Shown here: piece after piece, positions 52,213-63,800 of the stretch
Layout: every line of letters begins with the position of its first letter
How positions within the stretch are numbered: the stretch's first letter is position 1
DNA from: Flavobacterium sp. ov086
GTDB lineage: Bacteria; Bacteroidota; Bacteroidia; Flavobacteriales; Flavobacteriaceae
NCBI RefSeq assembly: GCF_900187965.1
Contig: NZ_FZNL01000009.1
Location: forward strand, 62,001-126,000
Length of the DNA: 64,000 bases
Direction of reading: 5' to 3'
Translations under genes and position numbers: made by a program
The notes under the pieces: model-generated
What the model was told of the DNA's origin: nothing
Seen by the model: only the letters and a program-made list of their open reading frames with translations
The model's database searches: none

Positions 52213-53400
52213 ATGGCAAAGGAGAATTTTAATCGTTCCAAACCGCACTTAAACATAGGTACAATTGGACACGTGGATCACGGAAAAACTACATTAACTG
52301 CAGCAATTACAAAAGTATTGTCTGATGCTGGTTACTGTCAAGCAAAATCGTTTGATCAAATCGATAACGCTCCAGAGGAGAAAGAAAGAGGTATTACTAT
52401 TAATACATCACACGTAGAGTATGAAACAGCTAATCGTCACTACGCTCACGTTGACTGTCCAGGTCACGCGGATTACGTAAAGAACATGGTTACTGGTGCT
52501 GCTCAAATGGACGGAGCTATCTTAGTGGTTGCTGCTACAGATGGTCCAATGCCACAAACTCGTGAGCACATCCTTTTAGGTCGCCAGGTTGGTATTCCTA
52601 GAATGGTAGTTTTCATGAACAAAGTAGATATGGTTGACGACGCTGAGTTGTTAGAGCTTGTTGAAATGGAAATTAGAGATTTATTGTCTTTCTACGAATA
52701 TGATGGAGATAATGGTCCTGTTGTTCAAGGTTCTGCTTTAGGAGGATTGAATAATGATCCTGCTTGGGTTCCTAAAATCATTGAATTAATGGAAGCTGTT
52801 GATAATTGGATCGAAGAGCCAATTCGTGATACTGCAAAACCATTCTTGATGCCGGTTGAAGATGTATTTACAATTACTGGACGTGGAACTGTTGCTACAG
52901 GTCGTATCGAAACTGGTATTGCTAATACAGGAGATGCTGTTGAAATCATTGGTATGGGAGCTGATAAATTAACTTCTACTATTACAGGAGTTGAGATGTT
53001 CCGTAAAATCCTTGACAGAGGTGAAGCTGGAGATAACGTAGGTTTATTGTTAAGAGGTGTTGATAAAGAATCTATCAAAAGAGGAATGGTTATCATTAAG
53101 CCAGGATCAGTAAAACCACACGCTACTTTCAAAGCTGAGGTTTATATCTTGAAAAAAGAAGAAGGTGGACGTCATACTCCATTCCATAATAACTACCGTC
53201 CACAGTTCTACGTACGTACAACTGACGTAACAGGAGTTATTACTTTACCAGAAGGAGTAGAGATGGTAATGCCAGGAGACAACTTGACTATCAATGTATC
53301 TTTATTAAGCCCAATCGCGATGAGCGTAGGTTTACGTTTCGCTATCCGTGAAGGTGGTAGAACTGTAGGTGCAGGTCAGGTGACTGAAATCGTAGGATAA
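52213..53400 (+). CDS. tuf: Elongation factor Tu
   Basis: 395 residues; GTPase that brings aminoacyl-tRNA to the ribosome. G1 GHVDHGKT is at 19-26, G2 [13 protein letters not shown] near 60, G3 DCPGH near 82, G4 NKVDMVDD near 137, then the two beta-barrel domains ([44 protein letters not shown]). Cytoplasmic. In its usual place between tRNA-Thr and tRNA-Trp ahead of secE-nusG. A hairpin follows it. Confidence 0.98.
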   Translation: MAKENFNRSKPHLNIGTIGHVDHGKTTLTAAITKVLSDAGYCQAKSFDQIDNAPEEKERGITINTSHVEYETANRHYAHVDCPGHADYVKNMVTGAAQMDGAILVVAATDGPMPQTREHILLGRQVGIPRMVVFMNKVDMVDDAELLELVEMEIRDLLSFYEYDGDNGPVVQGSALGGLNNDPAWVPKIIELMEAVDNWIEEPIRDTAKPFLMPVEDVFTITGRGTVATGRIETGIANTGDAVEIIGMGADKLTSTITGVEMFRKILDRGEAGDNVGLLLRGVDKESIKRGMVIIKPGSVKPHATFKAEVYILKKEEGGRHTPFHNNYRPQFYVRTTDVTGVITLPEGVEMVMPGDNLTINVSLLSPIAMSVGLRFAIREGGRTVGAGQVTEIVG

Positions 53401-53416
53401 TCCTATAAAAACTATA

Positions 53417-53458
53417 AAAAGCCAGTTGGTTTTCTTAACTGAAATCACTGGCTTTTAA
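53417..53458 (+). terminator. Hairpin between tuf and tRNA-Trp
   Basis: Stem AAAAGCCAGT / ACTGGCTTTT around a 20-nt loop, only 4 nt before tRNA-Trp. It may be a partial terminator or a processing site. Confidence 0.65.
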
Positions 53459-53460
53459 TT

Positions 53461-53531
53461 ACGGGCGTAGTTCAAGGGTAGAATAGCGGTCTCCAAAACC
53501 GTTGATGGGGGTTCGAATCCCTCCGCCCGTG
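53461..53531 (+). tRNA. tRNA-Trp (anticodon CCA)
   Basis: 71 nt; acceptor ACGGGCG/CGCCCGT, anticodon loop CTCCAAA, T-stem/loop GGGGG-TTCGAAT-CCCTC, discriminator G. Confidence 0.95.
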
Positions 53532-53549
53532 CAATAAAAAATATATCAA

Positions 53550-53747
53550 ATGACAAAAGTTACGAATTATTTATCAGAGGCTTTCGAAGAGTTAAAGTCA
53601 AATGTTTCTTGGCCTGCTTGGGCTGAGGTTCAAAAATTGACAATTGTTGTAGCTGTATTTTCAGTTCTATTTGCTTTGGCAACATGGGGAGTAGACGAAT
53701 TTTTTGCAAAAGCTTTGGCTGGATTTTTTAACTGGTTAAAAGGATAA
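53550..53747 (+). CDS. secE: Preprotein translocase subunit SecE
   Basis: 65 residues with one C-terminal membrane helix (about 30-50) after an amphipathic part containing the conserved FEELKSNVSWPAWAEVQK. Short single-span form, as in most bacteria. Clamps the SecY channel in the inner membrane. It lies between tRNA-Trp and nusG, the usual order. Confidence 0.95.
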   Translation: MTKVTNYLSEAFEELKSNVSWPAWAEVQKLTIVVAVFSVLFALATWGVDEFFAKALAGFFNWLKG

Positions 53748-53757
53748 TTTTTTTGTG

Positions 53758-54309
53758 ATGGCAGATAATAATGTGAAAAAATGGTACGTAGTTAGAGCTG
53801 TAAGCGGACAAGAAAATAAAGTCAAAGCTTATATCGAAACTGAAATTGCCAGATTAGGTATGGGTGATTATGTTTCCCAAGTTTTAGTGCCTACAGAAAA
53901 AGTAGTTACTGTAAAAGAAGGAAAGAAAATGTCTAAGGATAAAGTTTATTTTCCTGGATATGTTATGATCGAAGCCAATTTAGTTGGTGAGATACCTCAT
54001 ATTATTAAGTCTATTACTAGTGTAATTGGATTTTTAGGAGAGATCAAAGGCGGAGAACCTGTTCCTTTGAGATTATCTGAAGTAAATAGAATGTTAGGTA
54101 AGGTAGATGAGTTGGCTGTTAATACAGATACTCGTGCTATTCCTTTCAACTTAGGAGAAACTGTAAAAGTGATCGACGGTCCTTTTAACGGATTTAACGG
54201 TACGGTTGAAAAAATCAATGAAGAAAAGCGTAAACTTGAAGTAATGGTGAAAATTTTCGGAAGAAAAACTCCATTAGAGTTGAGTTTTATGCAAGTTGAA
54301 AAAGTATAA
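53758..54309 (+). CDS. nusG: Transcription termination/antitermination protein NusG
   Basis: 183 residues from the ATG at 53758 (a GTG lies just before it). The NGN domain (about 5-115; KWYVVRAVSGQENKVKAYIETEI, PGYVMIEANL) binds RNA polymerase. The C-terminal KOW domain (about 128-183; GETVKVIDGPFNGFNGTVEKINEEKRKLEV) binds Rho or ribosomal protein S10. It couples transcription and translation. It is 10 nt after secE. Confidence 0.97.
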   Translation: MADNNVKKWYVVRAVSGQENKVKAYIETEIARLGMGDYVSQVLVPTEKVVTVKEGKKMSKDKVYFPGYVMIEANLVGEIPHIIKSITSVIGFLGEIKGGEPVPLRLSEVNRMLGKVDELAVNTDTRAIPFNLGETVKVIDGPFNGFNGTVEKINEEKRKLEVMVKIFGRKTPLELSFMQVEKV

Positions 54310-54331
54310 TTTTTGTTACATCTATAATAAC

Positions 54332-54372
54332 CACCGTAATCGCTTCCAATGATTAGGGTGTTAAATTTTTTA
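54332..54372 (+). terminator. Attenuator-like hairpin between nusG and rplK
   Basis: Stem CACCGTAATC / GATTAGGGTG (one mismatch) with a 9-nt loop, followed by TTAAATTTTTT. It leaves only a few bases to the rplK ATG at 54377 and could tune read-through into the ribosomal-protein genes. Confidence 0.55.
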
Positions 54373-54376
54373 AAAA

Positions 54377-54814
54377 ATGGCTAAAGAAATTAGTAAGGTA
54401 GTTAAACTACAAGTTAAGGGAGGTGCTGCGAATCCGTCGCCACCGGTTGGACCTGCTTTAGGAGCTGCTGGGGTTAATATCATGGAGTTCTGTAAGCAGT
54501 TCAATGCTAGAACACAAGATAAACCTGGCAAAATATGCCCAGTACAAATTACTGTGTATAAAGACAAATCATTTGATTTTGTTGTAAAAACTCCTCCAGC
54601 TGCTGTCCAATTATTGGAAGCTGCAAAGCTAAAGTCTGGATCAGGTGAACCAAATCGTAAAAAAGTAGCTAGTGTTACTTGGGACGTTATCAAAGCAATT
54701 GCTGAAGATAAAATGGTAGATTTAAATGCATTCACAATCGAATCTGCAATGAGCATGATCGCTGGAACTGCTAGATCTATGGGTATAACTGTATCAGGAG
54801 ATGCTCCTTTTTAA
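54377..54814 (+). CDS. rplK: 50S ribosomal protein uL11
   Basis: 145 residues. [37 protein letters not shown] is the family signature near the N-terminus, and the C-terminal RNA-binding domain ends [12 protein letters not shown]. Binds 23S rRNA at the GTPase-associated centre with L10-L12. First gene of rplKAJL. Confidence 0.98.
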   Translation: MAKEISKVVKLQVKGGAANPSPPVGPALGAAGVNIMEFCKQFNARTQDKPGKICPVQITVYKDKSFDFVVKTPPAAVQLLEAAKLKSGSGEPNRKKVASVTWDVIKAIAEDKMVDLNAFTIESAMSMIAGTARSMGITVSGDAPF

Positions 54815-54827
54815 TTAAGAGAAAGAA

Positions 54828-55517
54828 ATGGCAAAATTAACAAAAAAGCAAAAAGAGGCTGCTTCAAAAATTGAAAAGAACAAACTATACTCTTTAAAAG
54901 ATGCAGCTGCATTAATTAAAGTTATAGCTTCTGCAAAATTTGATGAGTCTGTTGATATCGCAGTTCGTTTGGGTGTAGATCCAAGAAAAGCGAATCAAAT
55001 GGTTAGAGGTGTAGTTACATTACCTCATGGAACTGGTAAAGACGTTAAAGTATTAGCATTGGTTACTCCAGATAAAGAAGCGGAAGCTAAAGAAGCTGGG
55101 GCTGATTATGTAGGTCTTGACGATTATTTACAAAAAATTAAAGATGGTTGGACAGATGTTGATGTTATCATCACTATGCCAGCTGTTATGGGTAAATTAG
55201 GTCCATTAGGTCGTATTTTAGGACCTAGAGGTTTAATGCCTAACCCTAAAACAGGTACTGTAACTATGGATGTTGCAAAAGCTGTTGCAGAGGTTAAAGC
55301 TGGTAAAATTGACTTTAAAGTTGATAAAACTGGTATCGTACATGCAGGAATTGGTAAAGTTTCTTTCGGAGCTGAGCAAATTTATGACAATGCACACGAA
55401 ATTATTCAAACATTAATCAAACTTAAACCAACTGCTGCTAAAGGTACCTACATTAAAGGTATTCACCTTACAAGCACTATGAGTCCTGCAATTGCATTGG
55501 ACCCTAAAGCAGTATAA
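54828..55517 (+). CDS. rplA: 50S ribosomal protein uL1
   Basis: 229 residues. Hallmarks: [62 protein letters not shown] and [22 protein letters not shown]. Forms the L1 stalk; in other bacteria it represses its own operon by binding the rplK leader. 13 nt after rplK. Confidence 0.98.
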   Translation: MAKLTKKQKEAASKIEKNKLYSLKDAAALIKVIASAKFDESVDIAVRLGVDPRKANQMVRGVVTLPHGTGKDVKVLALVTPDKEAEAKEAGADYVGLDDYLQKIKDGWTDVDVIITMPAVMGKLGPLGRILGPRGLMPNPKTGTVTMDVAKAVAEVKAGKIDFKVDKTGIVHAGIGKVSFGAEQIYDNAHEIIQTLIKLKPTAAKGTYIKGIHLTSTMSPAIALDPKAV

Positions 55518-55539
55518 TTGGTAGTTAATAATTTTTAGT

Positions 55540-56040
55540 ATGACTAGAGAAGAAAAATCAATCGCGATTGAAGATTTAACTGCACAGTTAGCTGGTACAA
55601 ATATTATTTATGTATCTGATATTTCTGGATTAAATGCAGAAACAACTTCAAACTTGAGAAGAGCTTGCTTTAAAGCAGGTATTAAATTAGAGGTTGTAAA
55701 AAATACTTTGCTTGCAAAAGCAATGGAAGCTTCTGCTAATGACTATGGTGATTTACCTTCAGTATTGACTGGTAATAGTGCTATATTTATTTCAGATGTT
55801 GCAAATGCACCTGGAAAAATAATTAAAGATTTCAGAAAAAAATCAGCGAAGCCTTTATTGAAGGGAGCTTATATTAACTCTGAAATTTATATTGGAGATG
55901 ATCAATTAGATGCATTAGCAACTATTAAATCTAAAGAAGAACTTCTTGGAGAACTTATTGGATTATTGCAATCACCAGCACAAAGAGTTATCTCTGCTTT
56001 ACAAAATCAATTCGCAAACAGCGAAGAGACAGAAGCATAA
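55540..56040 (+). CDS. rplJ: 50S ribosomal protein uL10
   Basis: 166 residues; the N-terminal rRNA-binding domain (TNIIYVSDISGLNAETTSNLRRACFKAGIKLEVVKNTLLAKAME) and a C-terminal helix that anchors L7/L12 dimers. In E. coli the L10-L12 complex controls translation of this operon. A small GC hairpin (56048-56071) follows before rplL. Confidence 0.97.
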   Translation: MTREEKSIAIEDLTAQLAGTNIIYVSDISGLNAETTSNLRRACFKAGIKLEVVKNTLLAKAMEASANDYGDLPSVLTGNSAIFISDVANAPGKIIKDFRKKSAKPLLKGAYINSEIYIGDDQLDALATIKSKEELLGELIGLLQSPAQRVISALQNQFANSEETEA

Positions 56041-56131
56041 TAACAAATGCGGGGAATATTATTTCCTTGCTGCTTAATTAGCGCACAATAAATAAATTAT
56101 ATTTTACAAATCATTTTAAACGATAGAAAAA

Positions 56132-56503
56132 ATGGCAGATTTGAAACAATTCGCAGAACAATTAGTTAACTTAACAGTTAAAGAAGTTAACGAATTAGCA
56201 ACAATATTAAAAGACGAGTATGGTATCGAGCCTGCTGCTGCAGCTGTAGTAGTTGCTGCTGGTGGTGGAGAAGGTGCTGCTGAAGAAGCACAAACTGAAT
56301 TTACAGTTGTATTAAAAGAAGCAGGTGCTTCTAAATTAGCAGTTGTGAAATTAGTAAAAGAACTTACAGGTTTAGGTTTGAAAGAAGCTAAAGATGTAGT
56401 TGACGGAGCTCCAAGTAACGTTAAAGAAGGTGTTTCTAAAGAAGAGGCTGAAGGTCTTAAAAAATCATTAGAAGAAGCTGGAGCTGTAGTTGAGCTTAAA
56501 TAA
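56132..56503 (+). CDS. rplL: 50S ribosomal protein bL12
   Basis: 123 residues. N-terminal dimerisation helices, an Ala/Gly-rich hinge ([20 protein letters not shown], about 35-54) and the C-terminal domain [45 protein letters not shown]. It recruits translational GTPases. Followed by a hairpin before rpoB. Confidence 0.98.
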   Translation: MADLKQFAEQLVNLTVKEVNELATILKDEYGIEPAAAAVVVAAGGGEGAAEEAQTEFTVVLKEAGASKLAVVKLVKELTGLGLKEAKDVVDGAPSNVKEGVSKEEAEGLKKSLEEAGAVVELK

Positions 56504-56525
56504 TTCAACTCAGTTTTAAGAACTA

Positions 56526-56566
56526 GGTTTAGGTCTTGAGTTAACTCAATGACCTAAACCATTTTT
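56526..56566 (+). terminator. Attenuator-like terminator between rplL and rpoB
   Basis: 10-bp stem GGTTTAGGTC / GACCTAAACC with an inner TTGAG..CTCAA extension, followed by ATTTTT. A ~200-nt AT-rich leader separates it from rpoB. Partial termination here would set the ratio of ribosomal protein to RNA-polymerase mRNA, as known in E. coli. Confidence 0.7.
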
Positions 56567-56768
56567 CGTATAATAAAATATATCAAGTTTTATTATCAAA
56601 TAGTTTAAAATACGAAAAAGTTTTTGATCAATACGAAGAAAAAAAATTGAACTGAATCTTTACCGGTTTATTTTTAAAGATGTATTGATTATAATAAGAA
56701 AGTATAGATTAAACAGTGTGTTTTTACACAAAAAAATTACTTTTTTTTAATCAAAATTTTGTCCATTG

Positions 56769-59700
56769 ATGATAACAAATCAGACTGAAAGATTGAATTT
56801 TGCCTCTACAAAAAATATCCCTGACTATCCAGATTTTCTTGATGTTCAGGTTAAATCTTTTAAAGATTTCTTTCAATTAGAAACGAAATCTGACGAAAGA
56901 GGCAACGAAGGGTTGTACAACACCTTCATGGAAAACTTTCCAATCACAGATACAAGAAACAACTTTGTATTGGAGTTCCTAGATTATTTTGTTGATCCAC
57001 CACGTTATACAATTCAAGAATGTATAGAGAGAGGTCTTACTTATAGTGTGCCTTTAAAAGCTAGGTTAAAACTATACTGTACAGATCCGGAACACGAAGA
57101 TTTTGAAACTATTGTACAAGATGTTTACCTTGGAACAATACCTTATATGACTCCTAGCGGTACTTTTGTAATCAATGGTGCTGAGCGTGTAGTAGTATCT
57201 CAACTACACCGTTCTCCTGGGGTTTTCTTTGGACAGTCATTCCACGCAAATGGAACAAAACTATATTCTGCCAGAGTAATTCCTTTTAAAGGTTCTTGGA
57301 TAGAATTTTCTACAGATATCAACAGCGTAATGTATGCTTATATCGATAGAAAGAAAAAATTACCGGTTACAACTTTATTCCGTGCAATTGGATTCGAAAG
57401 AGACAAGGATATCCTTGAAATTTTTGACCTTGCAGAAGAAATTAAAGTTTCTAAAACTGGTATTAAGAAATATATTGGAAGAAGACTTGCTGCGCGTGTA
57501 TTGAACACTTGGCACGAGGATTTCGTTGATGAAGATACCGGTGAGGTAGTTTCTATCGAACGTAACGAAATCATCCTTGATAGAGATACTATTATCGACA
57601 AAGATAATGTTGAAGAAATCATCGATTCTAACGTTAAATCTATTTTGTTACACAAAGAGGATAATAACCAAGCAGATTATGCTATTATCCACAACACGTT
57701 ACAAAAAGATCCAACAAACTCTGAAAAAGAAGCTGTAGAGCACATTTACCGTCAGTTGCGTAACGCTGAACCGCCTGATGAGGAAACTGCTCGTGGTATT
57801 ATAGATAAATTGTTCTTCTCTGATCAACGTTATAACTTAGGTGAAGTTGGTCGTTATAGAATGAACAAAAAACTTGGTTTAGATATCCCAATGGAAAAGC
57901 AAGTGCTTACCAAAGAAGATATCATTACCATTGTAAAATATTTGATCGAATTGATCAACTCTAAAGCAGAGATTGATGATATTGATCACTTATCAAACCG
58001 TCGTGTTAGAACAGTTGGAGAACAATTGTCTCAACAATTCGGTGTTGGTTTAGCACGTATGGCTAGAACTATCCGTGAGAGAATGAACGTTAGAGATAAC
58101 GAGGTGTTTACACCAATTGATTTGATTAATGCTAAAACATTGTCGTCAGTTATCAACTCTTTCTTTGGTACTAACCAGTTATCTCAATTTATGGATCAAA
58201 CGAATCCATTAGCTGAGATTACACACAAAAGAAGACTTTCTGCCCTTGGACCTGGTGGACTTTCGAGAGAAAGAGCTGGATTTGAGGTTCGTGACGTTCA
58301 CTATACACACTATGGTCGTTTATGTCCGATTGAAACTCCAGAGGGACCAAACATTGGTTTGATTTCATCTCTTGGTGTTTATGCAAAAGTTAACGGAATG
58401 GGATTCATCGAGACTCCATACCGTAAAGTAACTGATGGTGTAGTTGATTTAGAAAGTACACCTATTTACTTAAGTGCAGAAGAAGAAGAAGGAAAAATGA
58501 TTGCTCAGGCAAACATTGAAATGGACGCTACTGGTAGAATTACAGCAAGCAATGTAATTGCTCGTGAGGAAGGTGACTTCCCGGTTGTTGAACCATCTGC
58601 AGTACATTATACAGACGTTGCTCCTAACCAGATCGCTTCGATTTCGGCTTCATTGATTCCTTTCTTGGAGCATGATGATGCGAATAGAGCTTTGATGGGA
58701 TCTAACATGATGCGTCAGGCGGTTCCTTTGATCCGTCCGGAAGCACCAATTGTTGGTACAGGTTTAGAGCGTCAAGTGGCTTCAGATTCTAGAGTATTGA
58801 TTAATGCTGAAGGAGATGGAACTGTAGAATATGTTGATGCAAACATCATTACTATTAAATACGACCGTACTGAAGATGAAAGAATGGTTAGTTTTGATGC
58901 TGATGAAAAAACATACAACTTAATTAAATTTAGAAAAACCAATCAAGGTACAAGTATCAACTTGAAACCAATCGTAAGAAAAGGTGACAGAGTTGTTCTT
59001 GGACAAGTATTATCAGAAGGATATGCTACTCAAAATGGTGAATTAGCTTTAGGTAGAAACTTAAAAGTTGCGTTCATGCCATGGAAAGGGTATAACTTTG
59101 AGGATGCGATTGTAATTTCTGAAAAAGTAGTTCGTGATGATATTTTTACTTCTATCCACGTTGATGATTATTCATTAGAGGTTAGAGATACTAAGTTAGG
59201 AAATGAAGAGTTAACAAACGATATTCCTAACGTTTCTGAAGAAGCTACTAAAGATTTAGATGAAAACGGTATGATTAGAATTGGAGCAGAGGTTAAACCT
59301 GGCGACATTTTGATCGGAAAAATTACACCAAAAGGAGAATCAGATCCTACTCCGGAAGAGAAATTGCTTCGTGCAATCTTCGGGGATAAAGCAGGTGATG
59401 TAAAAGATGCTTCATTAAAAGCGTCTCCATCTTTACACGGTGTAGTTCTTGACAAAAAATTATTTGCAAGAGCCGTAAAAGATAAACGTAAACGTACTCA
59501 GGATAAAGATGCTTTAGGCGCTTTAGAAATGGAGTTTGAAACTAAATTTGTTGAATTAAAAGACAGATTAGTTGAGAAATTATTCTTGATCGTTAACGGA
59601 AAAACATCTCAAGGTGTAATGAATGATTTGGGTGAAGAAGTTTTACCAAAGGGTAAAAAATATACTCAAAAAATGCTTTACGCAGTAGAAGATTTTGCTC

Positions 59701-60581
59701 ACTTAAGCAAAGGTCAATGGGTTGCTGATGATGCTACTAATAAAATGGTTAATGATTTAATTCATAACTATAAAATTAAGCTGAATGACTTACAGGGGTC
59801 TTTAAGAAGAGAAAAATTTACTATTACAGTTGGAGATGAATTACCATCTGGAATCTTGAAATTAGCGAAAATCTATATCGCTAAAAAACGTAAACTGAAA
59901 GTAGGGGATAAAATGGCGGGACGTCACGGTAACAAAGGTATTGTTGCAAGAATCGTTCGTCATGAAGATATGCCTTTCCTTGAAGACGGAACACCGGTTG
60001 ATATCGTATTGAATCCACTTGGGGTACCTTCACGTATGAACATTGGTCAGATTTATGAGACTGTTCTTGGATGGGCTGGTCAAAATTTAGGTAGAAAATT
60101 TGCTACTCCAATTTTTGATGGTGCTTCTTTAGATCAAATTAATGAATTAACTGATGAAGCTGGAGTACCACGTTTCGGACATACACATCTTTATGATGGT
60201 GGTACTGGAGAGCGTTTCCATCAAGCTGCAACTGTGGGTGTAATTTACATGCTTAAATTAGGACACATGGTTGATGATAAGATGCACGCACGTTCTATCG
60301 GACCATACTCGTTGATCACTCAACAGCCACTTGGAGGTAAAGCTCAATTTGGAGGTCAGCGTTTTGGAGAGATGGAGGTTTGGGCACTTGAGGCTTATGG
60401 AGCATCAAGTACACTACGTGAAATCTTAACAGTTAAATCGGATGACGTTATTGGTAGAGCTAAAACTTACGAGGCTATCGTTAAGGGAGAGTCTATGCCA
60501 GAACCAGGATTACCTGAATCATTCAATGTATTAATGCATGAATTGAAAGGTCTTGGACTTGACATTCGTTTAGAAGAATAA
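56769..60581 (+). CDS. rpoB: RNA polymerase beta subunit
   Basis: 1270 residues from the ATG at 56769. Recognisable blocks: the rifampicin region ([47 protein letters not shown], about 460-507), [12 protein letters not shown], the SMRS-type [23 protein letters not shown] (about 1050) and the C-terminal [29 protein letters not shown]. Catalytic core subunit with rpoC, 265 nt downstream. Confidence 0.98.
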   Translation: MITNQTERLNFASTKNIPDYPDFLDVQVKSFKDFFQLETKSDERGNEGLYNTFMENFPITDTRNNFVLEFLDYFVDPPRYTIQECIERGLTYSVPLKARLKLYCTDPEHEDFETIVQDVYLGTIPYMTPSGTFVINGAERVVVSQLHRSPGVFFGQSFHANGTKLYSARVIPFKGSWIEFSTDINSVMYAYIDRKKKLPVTTLFRAIGFERDKDILEIFDLAEEIKVSKTGIKKYIGRRLAARVLNTWHEDFVDEDTGEVVSIERNEIILDRDTIIDKDNVEEIIDSNVKSILLHKEDNNQADYAIIHNTLQKDPTNSEKEAVEHIYRQLRNAEPPDEETARGIIDKLFFSDQRYNLGEVGRYRMNKKLGLDIPMEKQVLTKEDIITIVKYLIELINSKAEIDDIDHLSNRRVRTVGEQLSQQFGVGLARMARTIRERMNVRDNEVFTPIDLINAKTLSSVINSFFGTNQLSQFMDQTNPLAEITHKRRLSALGPGGLSRERAGFEVRDVHYTHYGRLCPIETPEGPNIGLISSLGVYAKVNGMGFIETPYRKVTDGVVDLESTPIYLSAEEEEGKMIAQANIEMDATGRITASNVIAREEGDFPVVEPSAVHYTDVAPNQIASISASLIPFLEHDDANRALMGSNMMRQAVPLIRPEAPIVGTGLERQVASDSRVLINAEGDGTVEYVDANIITIKYDRTEDERMVSFDADEKTYNLIKFRKTNQGTSINLKPIVRKGDRVVLGQVLSEGYATQNGELALGRNLKVAFMPWKGYNFEDAIVISEKVVRDDIFTSIHVDDYSLEVRDTKLGNEELTNDIPNVSEEATKDLDENGMIRIGAEVKPGDILIGKITPKGESDPTPEEKLLRAIFGDKAGDVKDASLKASPSLHGVVLDKKLFARAVKDKRKRTQDKDALGALEMEFETKFVELKDRLVEKLFLIVNGKTSQGVMNDLGEEVLPKGKKYTQKMLYAVEDFAHLSKGQWVADDATNKMVNDLIHNYKIKLNDLQGSLRREKFTITVGDELPSGILKLAKIYIAKKRKLKVGDKMAGRHGNKGIVARIVRHEDMPFLEDGTPVDIVLNPLGVPSRMNIGQIYETVLGWAGQNLGRKFATPIFDGASLDQINELTDEAGVPRFGHTHLYDGGTGERFHQAATVGVIYMLKLGHMVDDKMHARSIGPYSLITQQPLGGKAQFGGQRFGEMEVWALEAYGASSTLREILTVKSDDVIGRAKTYEAIVKGESMPEPGLPESFNVLMHELKGLGLDIRLEE

Positions 60582-60846
60582 TAAGTATTAGGTAGTTGTC
60601 AGTCCCGATTTTTGTCGGGGCTGATTACTCATTTATAGAAGTTTTTAGGATTTATACCCGTAACCCGTTCCGATTTTTTATATAAACCCTAAGAGTTTTA
60701 TAATTAGCGCTTCAAAATAATTAAGGTTTGAAGTTTAGAGAAGTAACCCGAGGTAGTAGTTTACTGATTTAGTTTCGCTTAAAGCGGAAAAAAATCAGAA
60801 ATCTAAAATCAATTTTTTAATTGCAGATAAATCAATAGTAAAAACT
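60582..60846. other. rpoB-rpoC intergenic region
   Basis: 265 nt with no gene. One strong hairpin, CAGTCCCGA / TCGGGGCTG (60600-60623, loop TTTTTG), without a following U-run, so it is more likely a processing or stabilising stem than a terminator. The rest is AT-rich. Confidence 0.6.
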
Positions 60847-63800
60847 ATGATGAATAATAGAAATAACAATAAAGATAAGAATCCTATAAAAAGATTTAAT
60901 AAAATCTCGATAGGATTAGCTTCACCAGAATCTATCTTGAAAGAATCAAGAGGAGAGGTGTTGAAACCTGAAACAATTAACTACAGAACTCACAAACCAG
61001 AGCGTGACGGACTTTTCTGCGAAAGAATCTTTGGACCTGTTAAGGATTTTGAGTGTGCTTGTGGTAAATATAAAAGAATTCGTTACAAAGGGATCATCTG
61101 TGACCGTTGTGGTGTTGAAGTTACAGAGAAAAAAGTACGTCGTGACAGAGTAGGACACATCAACCTTGTTGTGCCAATTGCTCACATCTGGTATTTCCGT
61201 TCTCTTCCAAACAAAATTGGTTATATCCTTGGTCTTCCATCTAAGAAATTAGATATGATCATTTACTATGAAAGATACGTAGTAATTCAAGCTGGTATTG
61301 CTAAAAATGCTGATGGAGAATCATTACAAAGATTAGATTTCTTAACTGAAGAAGAATATTTGAATATTTTAGATACTCTTCCACAAGAGAACCAATATTT
61401 AGATGATATGGATCCTAATAAATTTGTTGCCAAAATGGGAGCAGAATGTATTATGGATTTATTGGCTCGTATTGATTTAGATGCTTTATCTTATGAATTA
61501 AGACACAGCGCTAACAACGAAACTTCTAAACAACGTAAAACTGAAGCTTTAAAAAGATTACAAGTTGTTGAGTCTTTTCGTGAGTCTAACTTAAACCGTG
61601 AAAATCGTCCTGAGTGGATGATCATGAAAGTGGTTCCTGTTATTCCACCAGAATTACGTCCGCTTGTGCCACTTGATGGAGGTCGTTTTGCAACTTCAGA
61701 TTTAAATGACTTATACCGTCGTGTAATCATCCGTAACAACCGTTTGAAAAGATTAATGGAGATTAAAGCTCCAGAAGTTATCTTAAGAAACGAAAAACGT
61801 ATGTTACAGGAATCTGTAGATTCATTATTTGATAACACTCGTAAAGCTTCTGCTGTTAAAACAGAATCTAACAGACCATTAAAATCATTATCTGATTCCT
61901 TAAAAGGTAAGCAAGGACGTTTCCGTCAAAACTTACTTGGAAAACGTGTGGATTATTCTGCTCGTTCGGTAATTGTTGTTGGTCCTGAATTAAAATTATT
62001 CGAATGTGGATTGCCAAAAGATATGGCATCTGAATTATACAAACCTTTCGTTATCCGTAAATTGATTGAAAGAGGTATTGTTAAGACAGTAAAATCTGCT
62101 AAGAAAATCATAGACAAAAAAGAGCCTGTAGTTTGGGATATCCTTGAAAATGTAATTAAAGGTCACCCAGTATTACTTAACCGTGCTCCTACGTTACACA
62201 GACTTGGTATTCAAGCTTTCCAACCAAAATTAATTGAAGGAAAAGCAATCCAATTGCACCCATTAGTATGTACGGCTTTCAACGCCGATTTTGATGGGGA
62301 TCAGATGGCAGTTCACTTGCCATTAGGACCAGAGGCTATTTTAGAGGCACAATTATTAATGTTGGCTTCTCATAACATTCTGAATCCTGCAAACGGTGCT
62401 CCAATTACTGTACCTTCTCAGGATATGGTCTTGGGTCTATATTATATGACCAAAGAACGTATCTCGACACCAGAACATGTAATTTTAGGTCAAGACTTAA
62501 CTTTCTATTCTGCTGAAGAAGTAAACATTGCATTAAACGAAGGAAGATTAGAATTGAATGCTCGTGTAAGAATCAGAGCAAAAGATTTTAATGAGGCTGG
62601 AGAATTAGTGTTCAAAATTATTCAAACAACTGCGGGACGTGTATTATTTAATGAAGTAGTACCTGAAGCAGCTGGATATATCAATGATGTATTGACTAAG
62701 AAAAACCTTAGAGATATTATCGGACACATTTTAAGTGTGACTGATGTACCTACAACGGCAGCTTTCTTGGACAATATGAAAGATATGGGGTATAAATTCG
62801 CATTTAGAGGAGGTTTATCATTCTCTTTAGGTGATATTAGAATTCCAGAACAAAAAACAAAATTAATTGCAGATGCCAGAGAGCAAGTTGAAGGTATTTC
62901 TGTGAATTATAACATGGGTCTTATTACCAATAACGAACGTTACAACCAAGTTATTGATGTTTGGACTTCTGCAAATGCTCAATTAACGGAGTTAGCAATG
63001 AAAAATATTAGAGAAGACCAACAAGGTTTCAACTCTGTATATATGATGCTTGACTCTGGGGCGAGGGGTTCTAAGGAACAGATTCGTCAGTTAACTGGTA
63101 TGCGTGGATTGATGGCTAAGCCTAAAAAATCTACTGCTGGTGGTGGTGAGATTATTGAAAACCCGATTCTTTCTAACTTTAAGGAAGGTCTGTCGATCCT
63201 TGAGTACTTTATTTCTACTCACGGTGCTCGTAAAGGACTTGCGGATACGGCTCTTAAAACTGCCGATGCCGGATACTTGACAAGAAGGCTTCATGACGTT
63301 TCACAAGATGTTATTGTAAACATCGAAGATTGTGGAACTTTAAGAGGTGTTGAAGTTTCTGCTTTGAAGAAAAATGAGGAAATCGTTGAATCGTTAGGAG
63401 AAAGAATTTTAGGACGTGTTGCATTACAAGATGTTATAAATCCACTTACTAATGAAGTAATGGTTCAATCAGGTCAACAAATTACTGAGGCAATCATGAG
63501 AACTATCGAAGCTTCTCCGATTGAAAGAGTAGAAGTTAGATCTCCATTAACTTGTGAGGCTTTAAAAGGTATTTGTGCTAAATGTTACGGTAGAAACTTA
63601 GCTACTGGTAAGATGACACAAAGAGGTGAAGCTGTAGGAGTTATTGCAGCTCAGTCTATTGGAGAACCAGGTACACAGTTAACACTTCGTACGTTCCACG
63701 TTGGAGGGGTTGCAGGAGGTATTTCTGAAGAATCTAGTATTGTTACAAGATTTAACGGTAGACTTGAGATTGAAGATTTAAAAACTGTAAAAGGTGAGGA

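Noticed and set aside
52725..53132. 135-codon open frame antisense to tuf
   Set aside because: Shadow of a strongly codon-biased gene; low-complexity Ser/Pro/Ile product and no start context.
56116..56508. 130-codon open frame antisense to rplL
   Set aside because: It mirrors the Ala-rich rplL codons on the other strand, a usual shadow of such genes.
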